50,167 nucleotides of DNA from Actinoplanes utahensis (GTDB taxonomy: Bacteria > Actinomycetota > Actinomycetes > Mycobacteriales > Micromonosporaceae): positions 1 through 50,167 of the forward strand of contig NZ_BOMZ01000117.1 of assembly GCF_016862455.1 (NCBI RefSeq), in the 5' to 3' direction. The notes beneath the pieces were generated by a model. The model was not told the origin of the DNA. It searched no databases and worked only from the letters and a program-made list of their open reading frames with translations. Positions within the stretch are counted from its first letter, which is position 1; every line of letters begins with the position of its first letter. The translations under genes and the position numbers were made by a program. Shown here piece by piece: positions 42,850-50,167 of this stretch.

Positions 42850-44114
42850 CTTCCAATACCCATCGCCTCCCTTACGGAAATTCGCCACCGGGCCACTGGA
42901 GCGTTGTCCCTCTCAAGTATCTGGCAACACTTGATAACGGCTACGTATTCAAATCAGAAGATTGGCAATATTCCGGTACCCCCATCATTCGGATTGAGAA
43001 CCTCAATGGGTCCAGCCGGTACAATTACTCTGCCTTGACGCTGGACGATAAATACAGGGTAAGGTCCGGAGATTTACTCTTCGCCTGGTCGGGGAATCCG
43101 GGAACTTCTTTCGGTCCGTTCAGGTGGACCGAAAGCGGCCACTATTTCCTAAACCAGCACATCTTCAAGGTTTCAGTCCAGAGTTGCGAAAAAGACTGGC
43201 TCTATTGGAGCCTTCGGGCCGCAACATATTGGATCGAACGGGAACTGACGAGCGGCATGATCGGAATGGTTCACGTAACGAAGGATGAAGTGGGCGCTGT
43301 CCCGATCCCCGTTCCTTCGCGTGACCAGCAACGTCGCATCATCGACTTCCTCAACGCCGAAACTGCGAGACTAGACAGACTTTCTGAACTGCAGCGAAAA
43401 GTCATCGCAGGCTTGGACGAGCGCGACTCGGTGCTGCTGGATGTAGTAATTGATGAACTATTGGCAAAGCATGGCACCCTTCCCTTCCGAAGGTTTATCG
43501 AAGGCGTGGACCAGGGTTCCAGCCCACAATGCGAGGCAACGCCCGCAGACGACGACGAGTGGGGCGTTCTAAAGGTCAGCTCCCTCAGGCCGGGAGATTT
43601 CTTCCCTGAACAGAATAAGCGTCTACCTGAGAATTTGACCCCTAACCGCAGCCACGAGGTTAGAGAAGGCGACCTGCTCATAACACGGGCTAATACCCCG
43701 CAACTGGTTGGCTCGACTGCTGCTGTTCCCGCAACGCGGCGTAAACTCTTGCTGTCAGACAAGATATTTCGCGTGCGACTCTCACCTGCCTTAGACGCCC
43801 GATATGCCGCCTTGATCGCGCGCGGCAGCCGCGTACGATCACTTTGCGGAGCAACCTCCAATGGTGCCTCGCAATCCATGGCCAATATCCGCTTCGAAGA
43901 GGTAAAGAGCTGGCCAATTCCGCCGGCCGACCTTGACGAGCAACGCAGGGTGGTAGCTCGAGTAGAGTCCGAAAATCTGGGCACTCGGTCTCTTCGGGAA
44001 AAGATCGAAAGGCAACTTGCATTACTATCGGAACGCCGACAGGCGCTGATCACTGCCGCAGTAACCGGCCAGATCGACGTGTCTACCGCCAGCGGGCGGG
44101 GAATCGAGGACTGA
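42846..44114 (+). CDS. hsdS: Type I restriction-modification specificity subunit
   Basis: The 422-aa HsdS has two target-recognition domains, each followed by a conserved helix. TRD1 spans about 1-155 (IIRIENLNGSSRYN, then SGDLLFAWSGNPGTSFGPFR). The first helix contains RDQQRRIIDFLNAETARLDR. TRD2 spans about 210-365 (VREGDLLITRANTPQLVGST). The second helix contains LDEQRRVVARVESENLGTRS and ends in LSERRQALITAAVTGQIDV. It sets the bipartite DNA site for the M and R subunits. The DNA is visibly less GC-rich than hsdM and hsdR, as expected for the fast-exchanging specificity gene. The start overlaps hsdM by ATGA and hsdR follows after 6 bases. Confidence 0.95.
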   Translation: MTSNTHRLPYGNSPPGHWSVVPLKYLATLDNGYVFKSEDWQYSGTPIIRIENLNGSSRYNYSALTLDDKYRVRSGDLLFAWSGNPGTSFGPFRWTESGHYFLNQHIFKVSVQSCEKDWLYWSLRAATYWIERELTSGMIGMVHVTKDEVGAVPIPVPSRDQQRRIIDFLNAETARLDRLSELQRKVIAGLDERDSVLLDVVIDELLAKHGTLPFRRFIEGVDQGSSPQCEATPADDDEWGVLKVSSLRPGDFFPEQNKRLPENLTPNRSHEVREGDLLITRANTPQLVGSTAAVPATRRKLLLSDKIFRVRLSPALDARYAALIARGSRVRSLCGATSNGASQSMANIRFEEVKSWPIPPADLDEQRRVVARVESENLGTRSLREKIERQLALLSERRQALITAAVTGQIDVSTASGRGIED

Positions 44115-44120
44115 CAGGCC

Positions 44121-47100
44121 ATGAGTCCCATCCATCACGAATCTGCGTTCGGTGACGCGATTGTCGCCTCTCTATCCGCTGCGAAGTGGGAGGTCGGAAA
44201 CAATTCAGACTACCGAGCCGACGTCGGGTTCGACACTGGGCGGCTGTTCGAGTTCATCGGGGCTACCCAGGCTGCCGAATGGGAGGACTTGGTCGCGTTC
44301 TACGGCGGCGACCGAGATGGCGCGCAGCAGGGCTTCGTCAAGCGGCTCGACCAAGCCATCACCTCGGACGGGCTTCTCGAAGTATTGCGTAAAGGCGTGA
44401 AGGACCGCGGGGTGCGGATCCGGGTCGCGTACTTCAAACCCTCGTTGGTGGAGTCCGAAGCTGTGCTGGGTGACTATCGGAAGAACCGGCTCAGTGTCGT
44501 ACGCGAGCTGGCGTACGCGACCAAGCAGGCCGACAAGGGCCACCGCCTCGACCTGGCACTGTTTCTTAACGGGATCCCGGTCGCCACAGCGGAGCTAAAG
44601 AACCCGCTGACCGGGTCAGGCGTCGAGGACGCCAAGCAGCAGTACAAGTTCGAGCGAGACCCTACCGAGCTGATCTTCACGCGTCGGGTGGTGGCGAACT
44701 TCGCAGTGGATCCGGATCTGGTGTTCGTGACCACGCAACTGCGGGGGAAGGCGACCCGATTTCTGCCCTTCAACATGGGGTCGGCAGGTCCGGGCCGGCC
44801 GGGCGGGAAGGGTAACCCGTTGGCAACCGAGTTCGGCAAATACGCCACCTCGTACCTGTGGGAGCAAGTCTGGCAGCGAGACAACTGGCTTGACCTGCTG
44901 GAACGGTTTGTGCACCTGCACAAGGTGAAGGGCTCGGACGGGCGTACCCGCAAGAATTTGATCTTCCCCCGGTTCCATCAGTGGGACGTCGTCAAGAAGC
45001 TGACGGCGCACGCGGCCCGCCACGGTGCCGGACACAACTACCTGGTGATGGCTTCGGCGGGTTCCGGCAAGTCGAACACGATCGCGTGGCTGGCGCATCG
45101 GCTGTCGTCGCTGCACACCTCTACCGACGCGGCCGAGCTGGATTCGGACGCGCTGGCAAACGGGTTGAAGCCCGGTGAGGCGGTGTTCGACAAGGTTCTG
45201 ATCATCACCGATCGGCGCAACCTGGACAGTCAGCTGCGCGAGACGGTCGGCAGTTTCGAGCAGACGGCCGGCTTGGTTGTGCGGATCGACGACCAGCACG
45301 GGTCGAAGTCCGAGCAGCTCGCCAAGGTGCTCTCGCAGGAGAGCGGGAAGATCGTCACGGTCACGCTGCACACCTTCCCCGCGCTGGAGGACTATCTACG
45401 GCGCAACCCGACCGAGATCCAAGGTCGCCGTTTCGCGATCGTGGTGGACGAGGCGCACTCGTCGCAGTCCGGCGACGCCGCAGCCTCGGTCCGAGCGGTC
45501 CTGCGCGATCTCGGCCTGGACGCCGACTCTGAGGACCCGGGTGCCACCAGCGCCCCGGCCCCCGACGTCGAGACACAGCTGAAGGCAAAAGCGCGTAGGC
45601 GACAGCGAGCCGCGAATCTGTCCTATTTCGCGTTCACCGCGACCCCGAAGGCCAAGACGCTGGAGGACTTCGGAACGCTCGGCGACGACCAGCAGTATCA
45701 CCCGTTTCACACCTACTCGATGCGGCAGGCCATCGAAGAGGGTTTCATCCTCGACCCGCTGCGCAACTACGTCACATACAACACCTACTGGCATCTGGTC
45801 AACGAGAACCCCGACGAGCGGAAGGTGGACCCGGCAAAGGCGAACCCGCTGTTGGCCCGGTACGCGCTGACCCACGATTCCACCGTCGCGCAGCACGCGC
45901 AGATCATCGTCGAGCATTTCCGTGCCCACACTGCGGGGCGGCTCGGGGGCCGGGCCAAGTCGATGGTGGTCACCGCGTCGCGGCACAGCGCCGTACAGAT
46001 GGCCCGGTCGATCAAGCGCTACCGCGACGACCGCGCCCGCGACGATCGCGGTTACGCCGGGATCGGGGTGCTGGTGGCTTTCTCCGGCACTCTGACCTAT
46101 GACGGTGAGGAGACCACCGAGGCCAAGGAGAACGGCGGACTGCCCGAGTCAGCACTGCCGAAGGCATTCGCATATACCCGGGCCGACGACAAGCTGACCC
46201 GATCTGGCGGGGCCAGTCAGCCCGAGTATCGAATTCTGGTGGTCGCGGAGAAGTATCAGACCGGCTTCGACCAGCCGCTGCTTACCACGATGTACGTCAA
46301 CAAGCGGCTGGCCGGTATCGCCGCGGTGCAGACGCTTTCCCGTCTCAACCGCACCACCGACGGCAAGGACCAGTCTGACCTGGCAGTGCTGGACTTCGCC
46401 AACCAGGCCGACGACATCAAAGACGCGTTCCTGCCGTACTTCGAGGAAGCCGCCACCCTGCCCTCGGACCCCAACCTGCTGTTCACCGCCCAGAGCAGGG
46501 TGATGGCCGCGCAGCTGCTCGTCGACGACGAGATGCAGGAGTTCGTCACTGCCTATCTAGCCGCAGAACAGCAGGCGGCCGGCAGGACCGCGAAGTGGGA
46601 GAAGCTGCACGCCGAGCTCTATCGGCATCTGGACCCGGCGGTGAGCCGCTTCACCGACCTGCTCGACAGCGACGACGAAGAGGACCACGCCGACGCTGAA
46701 GACTTCCGCGCCAACCTTAACGACTACGTCCGCAAGTACAGCTTCCTGTCCGGGATTGTCGCCTACGCCGATGCCGAGCTGGAACGCCTTTACCTGTACG
46801 GGCGACACCTGCTCAACCGGCTGCCCCGCCGAGACGACGGCGGCGTTGACATCGGTGAGGTCGACCTCAGCCATCTGCGGGTGGAGCACACCGGCGACCA
46901 CGACATCAAACTCGTTCCCGAGGACGAGAGCATCCTGAAAGGCTTCGGGGAAGGTGGCGGCGGAGCCCAGGAACCGGAGAAATCGCTGCTGTCAGAGCTC
47001 ATCGAGCGGTTCAACGAGAAGTACGGCACCGAGTTCACCGAACAGGATGTCGTGACCCCGTTCAACGAGGCGCTCGAAGACCCGAAGGTTCGTCTGGCGG

Positions 47101-47312
47101 CCGTAGCCAATGACGACGAGGAGAACTTCGGTCACGTTTTCGATCCAGTCTTCGAAGACAAGATGATGGACCACTTCGACACGATGGCGGACATGGGACG
47201 CAGATACTTCGATCCCCAGCAAGACTTTCGCAGCACACTGAATCGCAGCGCCCGTAGCGCCGCCTGGCGGATGATTCGCCGCCAGGAGGGCCTCGACGAC
47301 GACGCGGCATGA
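44121..47312 (+). CDS. hsdR: Type I restriction endonuclease subunit
   Basis: The 1063-aa motor-nuclease is full length. The N-terminal PD-(D/E)XK nuclease has D144 (RLDLALFLNGIPVATAELKN) and E158-L-K160. Superfamily 2 helicase motifs follow: Walker A ASAGSGKSNT (311-320), DEAH (443-446, IVVDEAHSSQSG), FAFTATPK and, later, QTLSRLNRT. The C-terminal helical domain binds the methylase. It translocates DNA with ATP hydrolysis and cuts far from unmethylated sites. The ATG is 6 bases after hsdS, with GAGG upstream, in the same operon. No frameshift or lost catalytic residue was seen, so restriction should be active. Confidence 0.95.
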   Translation: MSPIHHESAFGDAIVASLSAAKWEVGNNSDYRADVGFDTGRLFEFIGATQAAEWEDLVAFYGGDRDGAQQGFVKRLDQAITSDGLLEVLRKGVKDRGVRIRVAYFKPSLVESEAVLGDYRKNRLSVVRELAYATKQADKGHRLDLALFLNGIPVATAELKNPLTGSGVEDAKQQYKFERDPTELIFTRRVVANFAVDPDLVFVTTQLRGKATRFLPFNMGSAGPGRPGGKGNPLATEFGKYATSYLWEQVWQRDNWLDLLERFVHLHKVKGSDGRTRKNLIFPRFHQWDVVKKLTAHAARHGAGHNYLVMASAGSGKSNTIAWLAHRLSSLHTSTDAAELDSDALANGLKPGEAVFDKVLIITDRRNLDSQLRETVGSFEQTAGLVVRIDDQHGSKSEQLAKVLSQESGKIVTVTLHTFPALEDYLRRNPTEIQGRRFAIVVDEAHSSQSGDAAASVRAVLRDLGLDADSEDPGATSAPAPDVETQLKAKARRRQRAANLSYFAFTATPKAKTLEDFGTLGDDQQYHPFHTYSMRQAIEEGFILDPLRNYVTYNTYWHLVNENPDERKVDPAKANPLLARYALTHDSTVAQHAQIIVEHFRAHTAGRLGGRAKSMVVTASRHSAVQMARSIKRYRDDRARDDRGYAGIGVLVAFSGTLTYDGEETTEAKENGGLPESALPKAFAYTRADDKLTRSGGASQPEYRILVVAEKYQTGFDQPLLTTMYVNKRLAGIAAVQTLSRLNRTTDGKDQSDLAVLDFANQADDIKDAFLPYFEEAATLPSDPNLLFTAQSRVMAAQLLVDDEMQEFVTAYLAAEQQAAGRTAKWEKLHAELYRHLDPAVSRFTDLLDSDDEEDHADAEDFRANLNDYVRKYSFLSGIVAYADAELERLYLYGRHLLNRLPRRDDGGVDIGEVDLSHLRVEHTGDHDIKLVPEDESILKGFGEGGGGAQEPEKSLLSELIERFNEKYGTEFTEQDVVTPFNEALEDPKVRLAAVANDDEENFGHVFDPVFEDKMMDHFDTMADMGRRYFDPQQDFRSTLNRSARSAAWRMIRRQEGLDDDAA

Positions 47313-47401
47313 TCCTCCGGTCCGGCAGCAGGCTGGACGGAGCAACATCCACAGGAGACACTGTCTGCTGATCCGTAGCACTGACGCACGGGGGTAAGCA
47401 G

Positions 47402-48985
47402 GTGCAGCCAGGACCGATCGCCGGCCGCTACGAGTTGGTTGACGAGATCGACTCCGGCGGTATGGGTCAGGTGTGGCGCGGCTATGACGGCGTCCTCGAC
47501 CGCGAGGTCGCCGTCAAGCTGATCCGCCCCGACAGGGTCTTCTCCCCTCAGCAAGCAGAGGAACTCGCCAAGAGATTCCGACGCGAGGCCCGAGTCACTG
47601 CACGTATCCAGCACCACGGCGTCCCCCAAGTATTTGACGCCGTCCTCGATCAGTCCTTCGACCGGCTCTACCTGGTCATGGAGTACGTACGCGGCACCAC
47701 GCTGCGCTCCTACATCAACCCGTCCCGCCCGTTGCCCGTCGACTGGGCAGCGGCCATCGCCGCACAGATCTGCACCGTACTTTCTCACGCCCATGCCATC
47801 CCGGTGGTGCATCGTGACCTCAAGCCCGACAATGTCCTGATCTCGGCCGGAGGCGAGGTCAAGGTCCTCGACTTCGGGATCGCCGCCATCCTGCGCACGG
47901 ACGTCACCCGTCTTACCGCAACAGGGAGCCTCATAGGTACCCACCGCTACATGCCGCCAGAGCAAATTCAAGGCGGCCAGATCAGCCCTCAGAGTGACCT
48001 GTACGCGCTCGGCTGCGTGTTACACGAGCTACTCGCCGGCGCGGTGATGTTCGACGGCAGTAGCGAGTTCGAGTTGATGCGCCAGCACGTGGACGTGCCA
48101 CCGCAGCCTTTGCGTCAGATCCGTGCGGACATTCCGGTCGCCCTCGAGTCGCTCGTTCTGGATCTCACCGCAAAGCAACCTGAGCAACGCCCTCACGATG
48201 CGTATGACGTCTACGACCGGCTATTCCCGTTCCTTCCTACGCCAGGTGCCGAGCCGCCAGCGTCGAACCGGACACCAGTCGGTGTCCCTGATCCCACGCT
48301 CCTGTACCGGCGTCCGAATGCACCGCGACCCCGGGTCGACCCCCAGCCGACAACTGTTCCCGAGAATGCTGAGACGCTTTCTCCGCTTCCCAGCGTCCCA
48401 CCCGGCGAACTTCGCGAGGCGATCAAGGACGCGATCGCGCACTCAGACCAACTACTCGATGAGGAACGTTTCGCCCAAGCCGCCGAGGCGCTCAAGCAGG
48501 TCATCGAATCTGCTGCGGAGGTGCTGGGCGTCGACAACCGGCAGGTGCTCTCCCTACGTAAGCGCCGAGCGGCAATCCTGATCATTGGTGGGGATTTCCG
48601 GGCAGCGCTGCCGGAGTTTGACTCGCTATATGAGGCTTTTGTCCGTACATCCGGGCCTGCCAGCCGTGACGCGCTCGACTGCCGACGGGAAGCAGCACAC
48701 TGCCGGGCCGAACTCGGTGAGACTACCCTCGCCATCCGGCAATTCCGCCACGTCCTCGATCACGTGCGAGCCCGCGAGGGGGATGTCTCTGCTGACGCGG
48801 TGGAGCTTCGGCACAACATTGCGATGTTGCTGCTTGCGGAAGGCGATCGAGAGCAAGCGGAGGCCGAACTGATTCCGCTGTACGAGGACTTCGTCGTTCT
48901 TTACGGCCCAGATCACGAAGAGACACGAGCGGTCGGTGAACTTCTGCAACGCCTCCGACGAACTCCACGCGCCACCGACGACTGA
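47402..48985 (+). CDS. Serine/threonine kinase with C-terminal TPR-like repeats
   Basis: GTG 47402 is preceded by a G-rich ribosome-binding site (GGGGGTAAG). Residues 8-270 are a Hanks-type kinase: Gly loop DSGGMGQVW (18-25), VAVK Lys39, HRDLKPDN (137-144), DFG (157-159), and GTHRYMPPEQ in the activation segment. There is no transmembrane helix, unlike PknB-type sensors. After a Pro-rich linker, residues about 335-520 form tetratricopeptide-like helices (LREAIKDAIAHSDQLLDEER, then FAQAAEALKQVIESAAEVLG). It lies 89 bases after hsdR with the same direction, so it likely belongs to the same unit. Kinases occur in Pgl/BREX and in Stk2-type defence; a phosphorylation-controlled type I system is a hypothesis here. 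Confidence 0.88.
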   Translation: MQPGPIAGRYELVDEIDSGGMGQVWRGYDGVLDREVAVKLIRPDRVFSPQQAEELAKRFRREARVTARIQHHGVPQVFDAVLDQSFDRLYLVMEYVRGTTLRSYINPSRPLPVDWAAAIAAQICTVLSHAHAIPVVHRDLKPDNVLISAGGEVKVLDFGIAAILRTDVTRLTATGSLIGTHRYMPPEQIQGGQISPQSDLYALGCVLHELLAGAVMFDGSSEFELMRQHVDVPPQPLRQIRADIPVALESLVLDLTAKQPEQRPHDAYDVYDRLFPFLPTPGAEPPASNRTPVGVPDPTLLYRRPNAPRPRVDPQPTTVPENAETLSPLPSVPPGELREAIKDAIAHSDQLLDEERFAQAAEALKQVIESAAEVLGVDNRQVLSLRKRRAAILIIGGDFRAALPEFDSLYEAFVRTSGPASRDALDCRREAAHCRAELGETTLAIRQFRHVLDHVRAREGDVSADAVELRHNIAMLLLAEGDREQAEAELIPLYEDFVVLYGPDHEETRAVGELLQRLRRTPRATDD

Positions 48986-49272
48986 CTGTTGTTCCGGCGA
49001 GAAAGACGGTTACGCGACGCGGGACTTGTGCCGGGAGCGGTGTTTTCGGCCTGACACGCCGGACCGAGAGGCTGGCGAGATGGGCACTGTGAGTGATGAC
49101 ATCGAACGTTGTGAGTCCACGAAAGAATGAGCATGGCGAGCGGGATGGAACCGAGGTTTTCCCGGAGCGCTTGCCGCGCCGGTGGGCACGGGAACGGGGC
49201 ACCGCACGTGCGGCAATCCCATGAGGTCCGGTCCGGACGATGATCGCCGACACTGAATTCTGGGTCGATCAC
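48913..49272 (-). CDS. Small zinc-knuckle-like actinobacterial protein
   Basis: GTG 49272 overlaps the stop of the upstream gene (GTGA), so the two are coupled. The N-terminus has the pattern RTSWDCRTCGAPFPCPPARQ followed by ALRENLGSIPLAMLILSW. This CxxC-x4-C-PC-AR signature is characteristic of short Streptomyces/Micromonospora proteins of unknown function encoded after regulatory genes. Relatives usually end about 30-50 residues later; here the tail (to 119 aa) becomes Arg/Ser-rich and runs antisense into the kinase gene, so the true end may have been shifted by a frameshift. It probably binds zinc. Confidence 0.6.
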   Translation of the reverse strand: MIDPEFSVGDHRPDRTSWDCRTCGAPFPCPPARQALRENLGSIPLAMLILSWTHNVRCHHSQCPSRQPLGPACQAENTAPGTSPASRNRLSRRNNSQSSVARGVRRRRCRSSPTARVSS

Positions 49273-50167
49273 CTGGCTGCGCTTCCCGTCAGGCTGCTGT
49301 GCGGTGCGCTCGGATCGCTGGGGTGGCGGATGGCTGATTCTGCTGCGTCGAGAAGCTGGTTGATCCGGGTCAGGCCAGTAGTGGGGATGTGTCCCCGGTC
49401 GAGGCCGCAGTCGTTGACGACCGCGAGTAGCCGTTGCCGCCGACGGTTCCCGGCGAGGCGGTGACAGCCGGTGTGGGCGAGGACCTCGCGGGCGGCGTAC
49501 CCGTCGGTTGTCCGGAGCAGAAGATCATTAGCGACGGCTTTGGTTGTCGGGTGGTCGATGCCGAGGGCGTCGATGATGCTCAGGTCGTGGCGTGTCCAGA
49601 ACACCTCCATGCCTGGTGAGCGAACGTGGCCCGGCGGGAACGGAGATGCGTCGTGTCCGCCGGTGGTGGTGGTGCAGAGGAGGTTCAGCACGATGGTGAC
49701 GGCGTTCTCCCACGGTTCGCCGGGCGTCGTCGTGCGCAGCAGCTCGGCGGCGTCGTGGTGGCGTCCGGCAAGGGCGTGGGAGATGACGGCGATCTGGCGG
49801 CCGTCGAGCATGCGGTGGCCGATGCCGTGATGATGTTCGAGGCGTTGCCGGGCGTCGTCCCAGCGGTTGGCGGTGGCCAGGGCGTGGGCTCCGGTGCCGA
49901 GCAGGACGGTCCAGGTCCATTGGCGTAGTTCGGCGTGCTCCGTCGCTGTGGCGGTGAGCGCTGCGGTGTCGATAGTGATGCCGTCGGTGGTGACCGTGGC
50001 CTGATCGGTGACGGCCTGGTGGAGGGTTTCGAGGATGGTCCAGGCGGTGGTGCCGTCGCCCGCGCGGATGCGGAGCCGGGCGATGTTGACCAGGGGTTCG
50101 AGGGCGTTGCGGCCGGGGTGGGGTCGGCCGAGGGTGGCGTGGGCGAGGCGGTGGCACCAGTGGCGGG
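49269..50167 (-). CDS. Hypothetical helical-repeat protein, 5' end outside window
   Basis: The frame is open from the right edge to TGA 49269-49271; at least 298 residues are visible and the start lies outside. The sequence is helix-rich with TPR-like periodicity: RNALEPLVNIARLRIRAGDG, TAWTILETLHQAVTD, TGAHALATANRWDDARQRLE and later YAAREVLAHTGCHRLAGNRR. Alternating helices with W and A at packing positions suggest an alpha-solenoid. No enzymatic motif or membrane segment appears. It is translationally coupled (GTGA) to the zinc-knuckle gene downstream, an arrangement I associate with actinomycete regulatory loci, but the function is unknown. Confidence 0.7.
   Translation of the reverse strand, partial: RHWCHRLAHATLGRPHPGRNALEPLVNIARLRIRAGDGTTAWTILETLHQAVTDQATVTTDGITIDTAALTATATEHAELRQWTWTVLLGTGAHALATANRWDDARQRLEHHHGIGHRMLDGRQIAVISHALAGRHHDAAELLRTTTPGEPWENAVTIVLNLLCTTTTGGHDASPFPPGHVRSPGMEVFWTRHDLSIIDALGIDHPTTKAVANDLLLRTTDGYAAREVLAHTGCHRLAGNRRRQRLLAVVNDCGLDRGHIPTTGLTRINQLLDAAESAIRHPSDPSAPHSSLTGSAAR

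Noticed and set aside
1..50167. CRISPR arrays, rRNA or tRNA genes, replication origin
   Set aside because: No regularly spaced repeats, cloverleaf-compatible segments, rRNA-like sequence or clustered DnaA boxes were noticed in reading the window.

Overview
The window is very GC-rich DNA from a filamentous actinomycete. The codon use (third-position G/C), GTG/TTG starts, ATGA/GTGA/TTGA start-stop overlaps, a GAF-ANTAR protein, XRE-WD40 proteins and a coupled zinc-knuckle protein all fit Streptomyces or Micromonosporaceae. A Micromonosporaceae (Actinoplanes-like) host is my guess, not something the sequence proves. Everything was read by eye; no searches were run.

Layout. (1) 1-5.1 kb: ordinary chromosomal genes (GAF-ANTAR regulator, HTH-TM-WD40 protein, secreted peptidoglycan-binding protein, pentapeptide-repeat membrane protein) separated by decayed DNA. 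(2) 5.4-12.4 kb: a graveyard of mobile and defence genes. It holds a truncated IS701-type transposase, a decayed metallo-beta-lactamase-fold gene, an IS5-type transposase with an internal TGA, a headless frameshifted serine recombinase, an AbrB-like/tyrosine-integrase pair with a truncated integrase, and an ApeA-like HEPN gene broken by a 4-base duplication. (3) 12.7-25.3 kb: an arsenic/metalloid resistance island. One minus-strand run carries an ArsR-phosphatase fusion, two further ArsC-like proteins, an aquaporin, a frameshifted GNAT acetyltransferase, a classical ArsC and thioredoxin reductase. Diverging from a second ArsR gene is a flavoprotein with five Cys-Cys pairs coupled to an MFS transporter. 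A second module has a TauE/SafE permease, two flavoprotein monooxygenases (one frameshifted) and a third ArsR. No ArsB or Acr3 pump is present, so the aquaporin and the MFS protein are the candidate exit routes for arsenic species. (4) 25.4-34 kb: a C-truncated serine recombinase and a STAND-like ATPase cut by an IS5-family element (926 bp, TGA target duplication) and flanked by a second IS (about 1.42 kb, with a passenger wHTH gene). A third IS probably uses frameshifting. (5) 34.1-49 kb: a defence island with a large GTPase-like protein, a DUF6119/TIGR04141-type protein, an HTH-N6-methylase with a degenerate catalytic motif, a 19-codon coupling ORF, HsdM, HsdS, HsdR and a Ser/Thr kinase with TPR-like repeats. 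(6) 48.9 kb to the end: a minus-strand pair, a partial hypothetical protein and a coupled zinc-knuckle protein.

How the genes work together. In the arsenic island ArsC proteins would reduce arsenate using electrons passed from the TrxB system. Arsenite would leave through the aquaporin, and flavoproteins and acetyltransferase would modify arsenicals, all under ArsR repressors with visible operators. In the defence island the methylase, HsdMSR and kinase genes run in one direction with tight overlaps, which suggests one functional unit of type I restriction-modification plus two accessory proteins. The unusually high number of single frameshifts (near 8844, 12080, 14476, 23058 and 29195, plus a nonsense codon at 7506) could mean real decay in an accessory region or base-calling errors; raw reads would decide.
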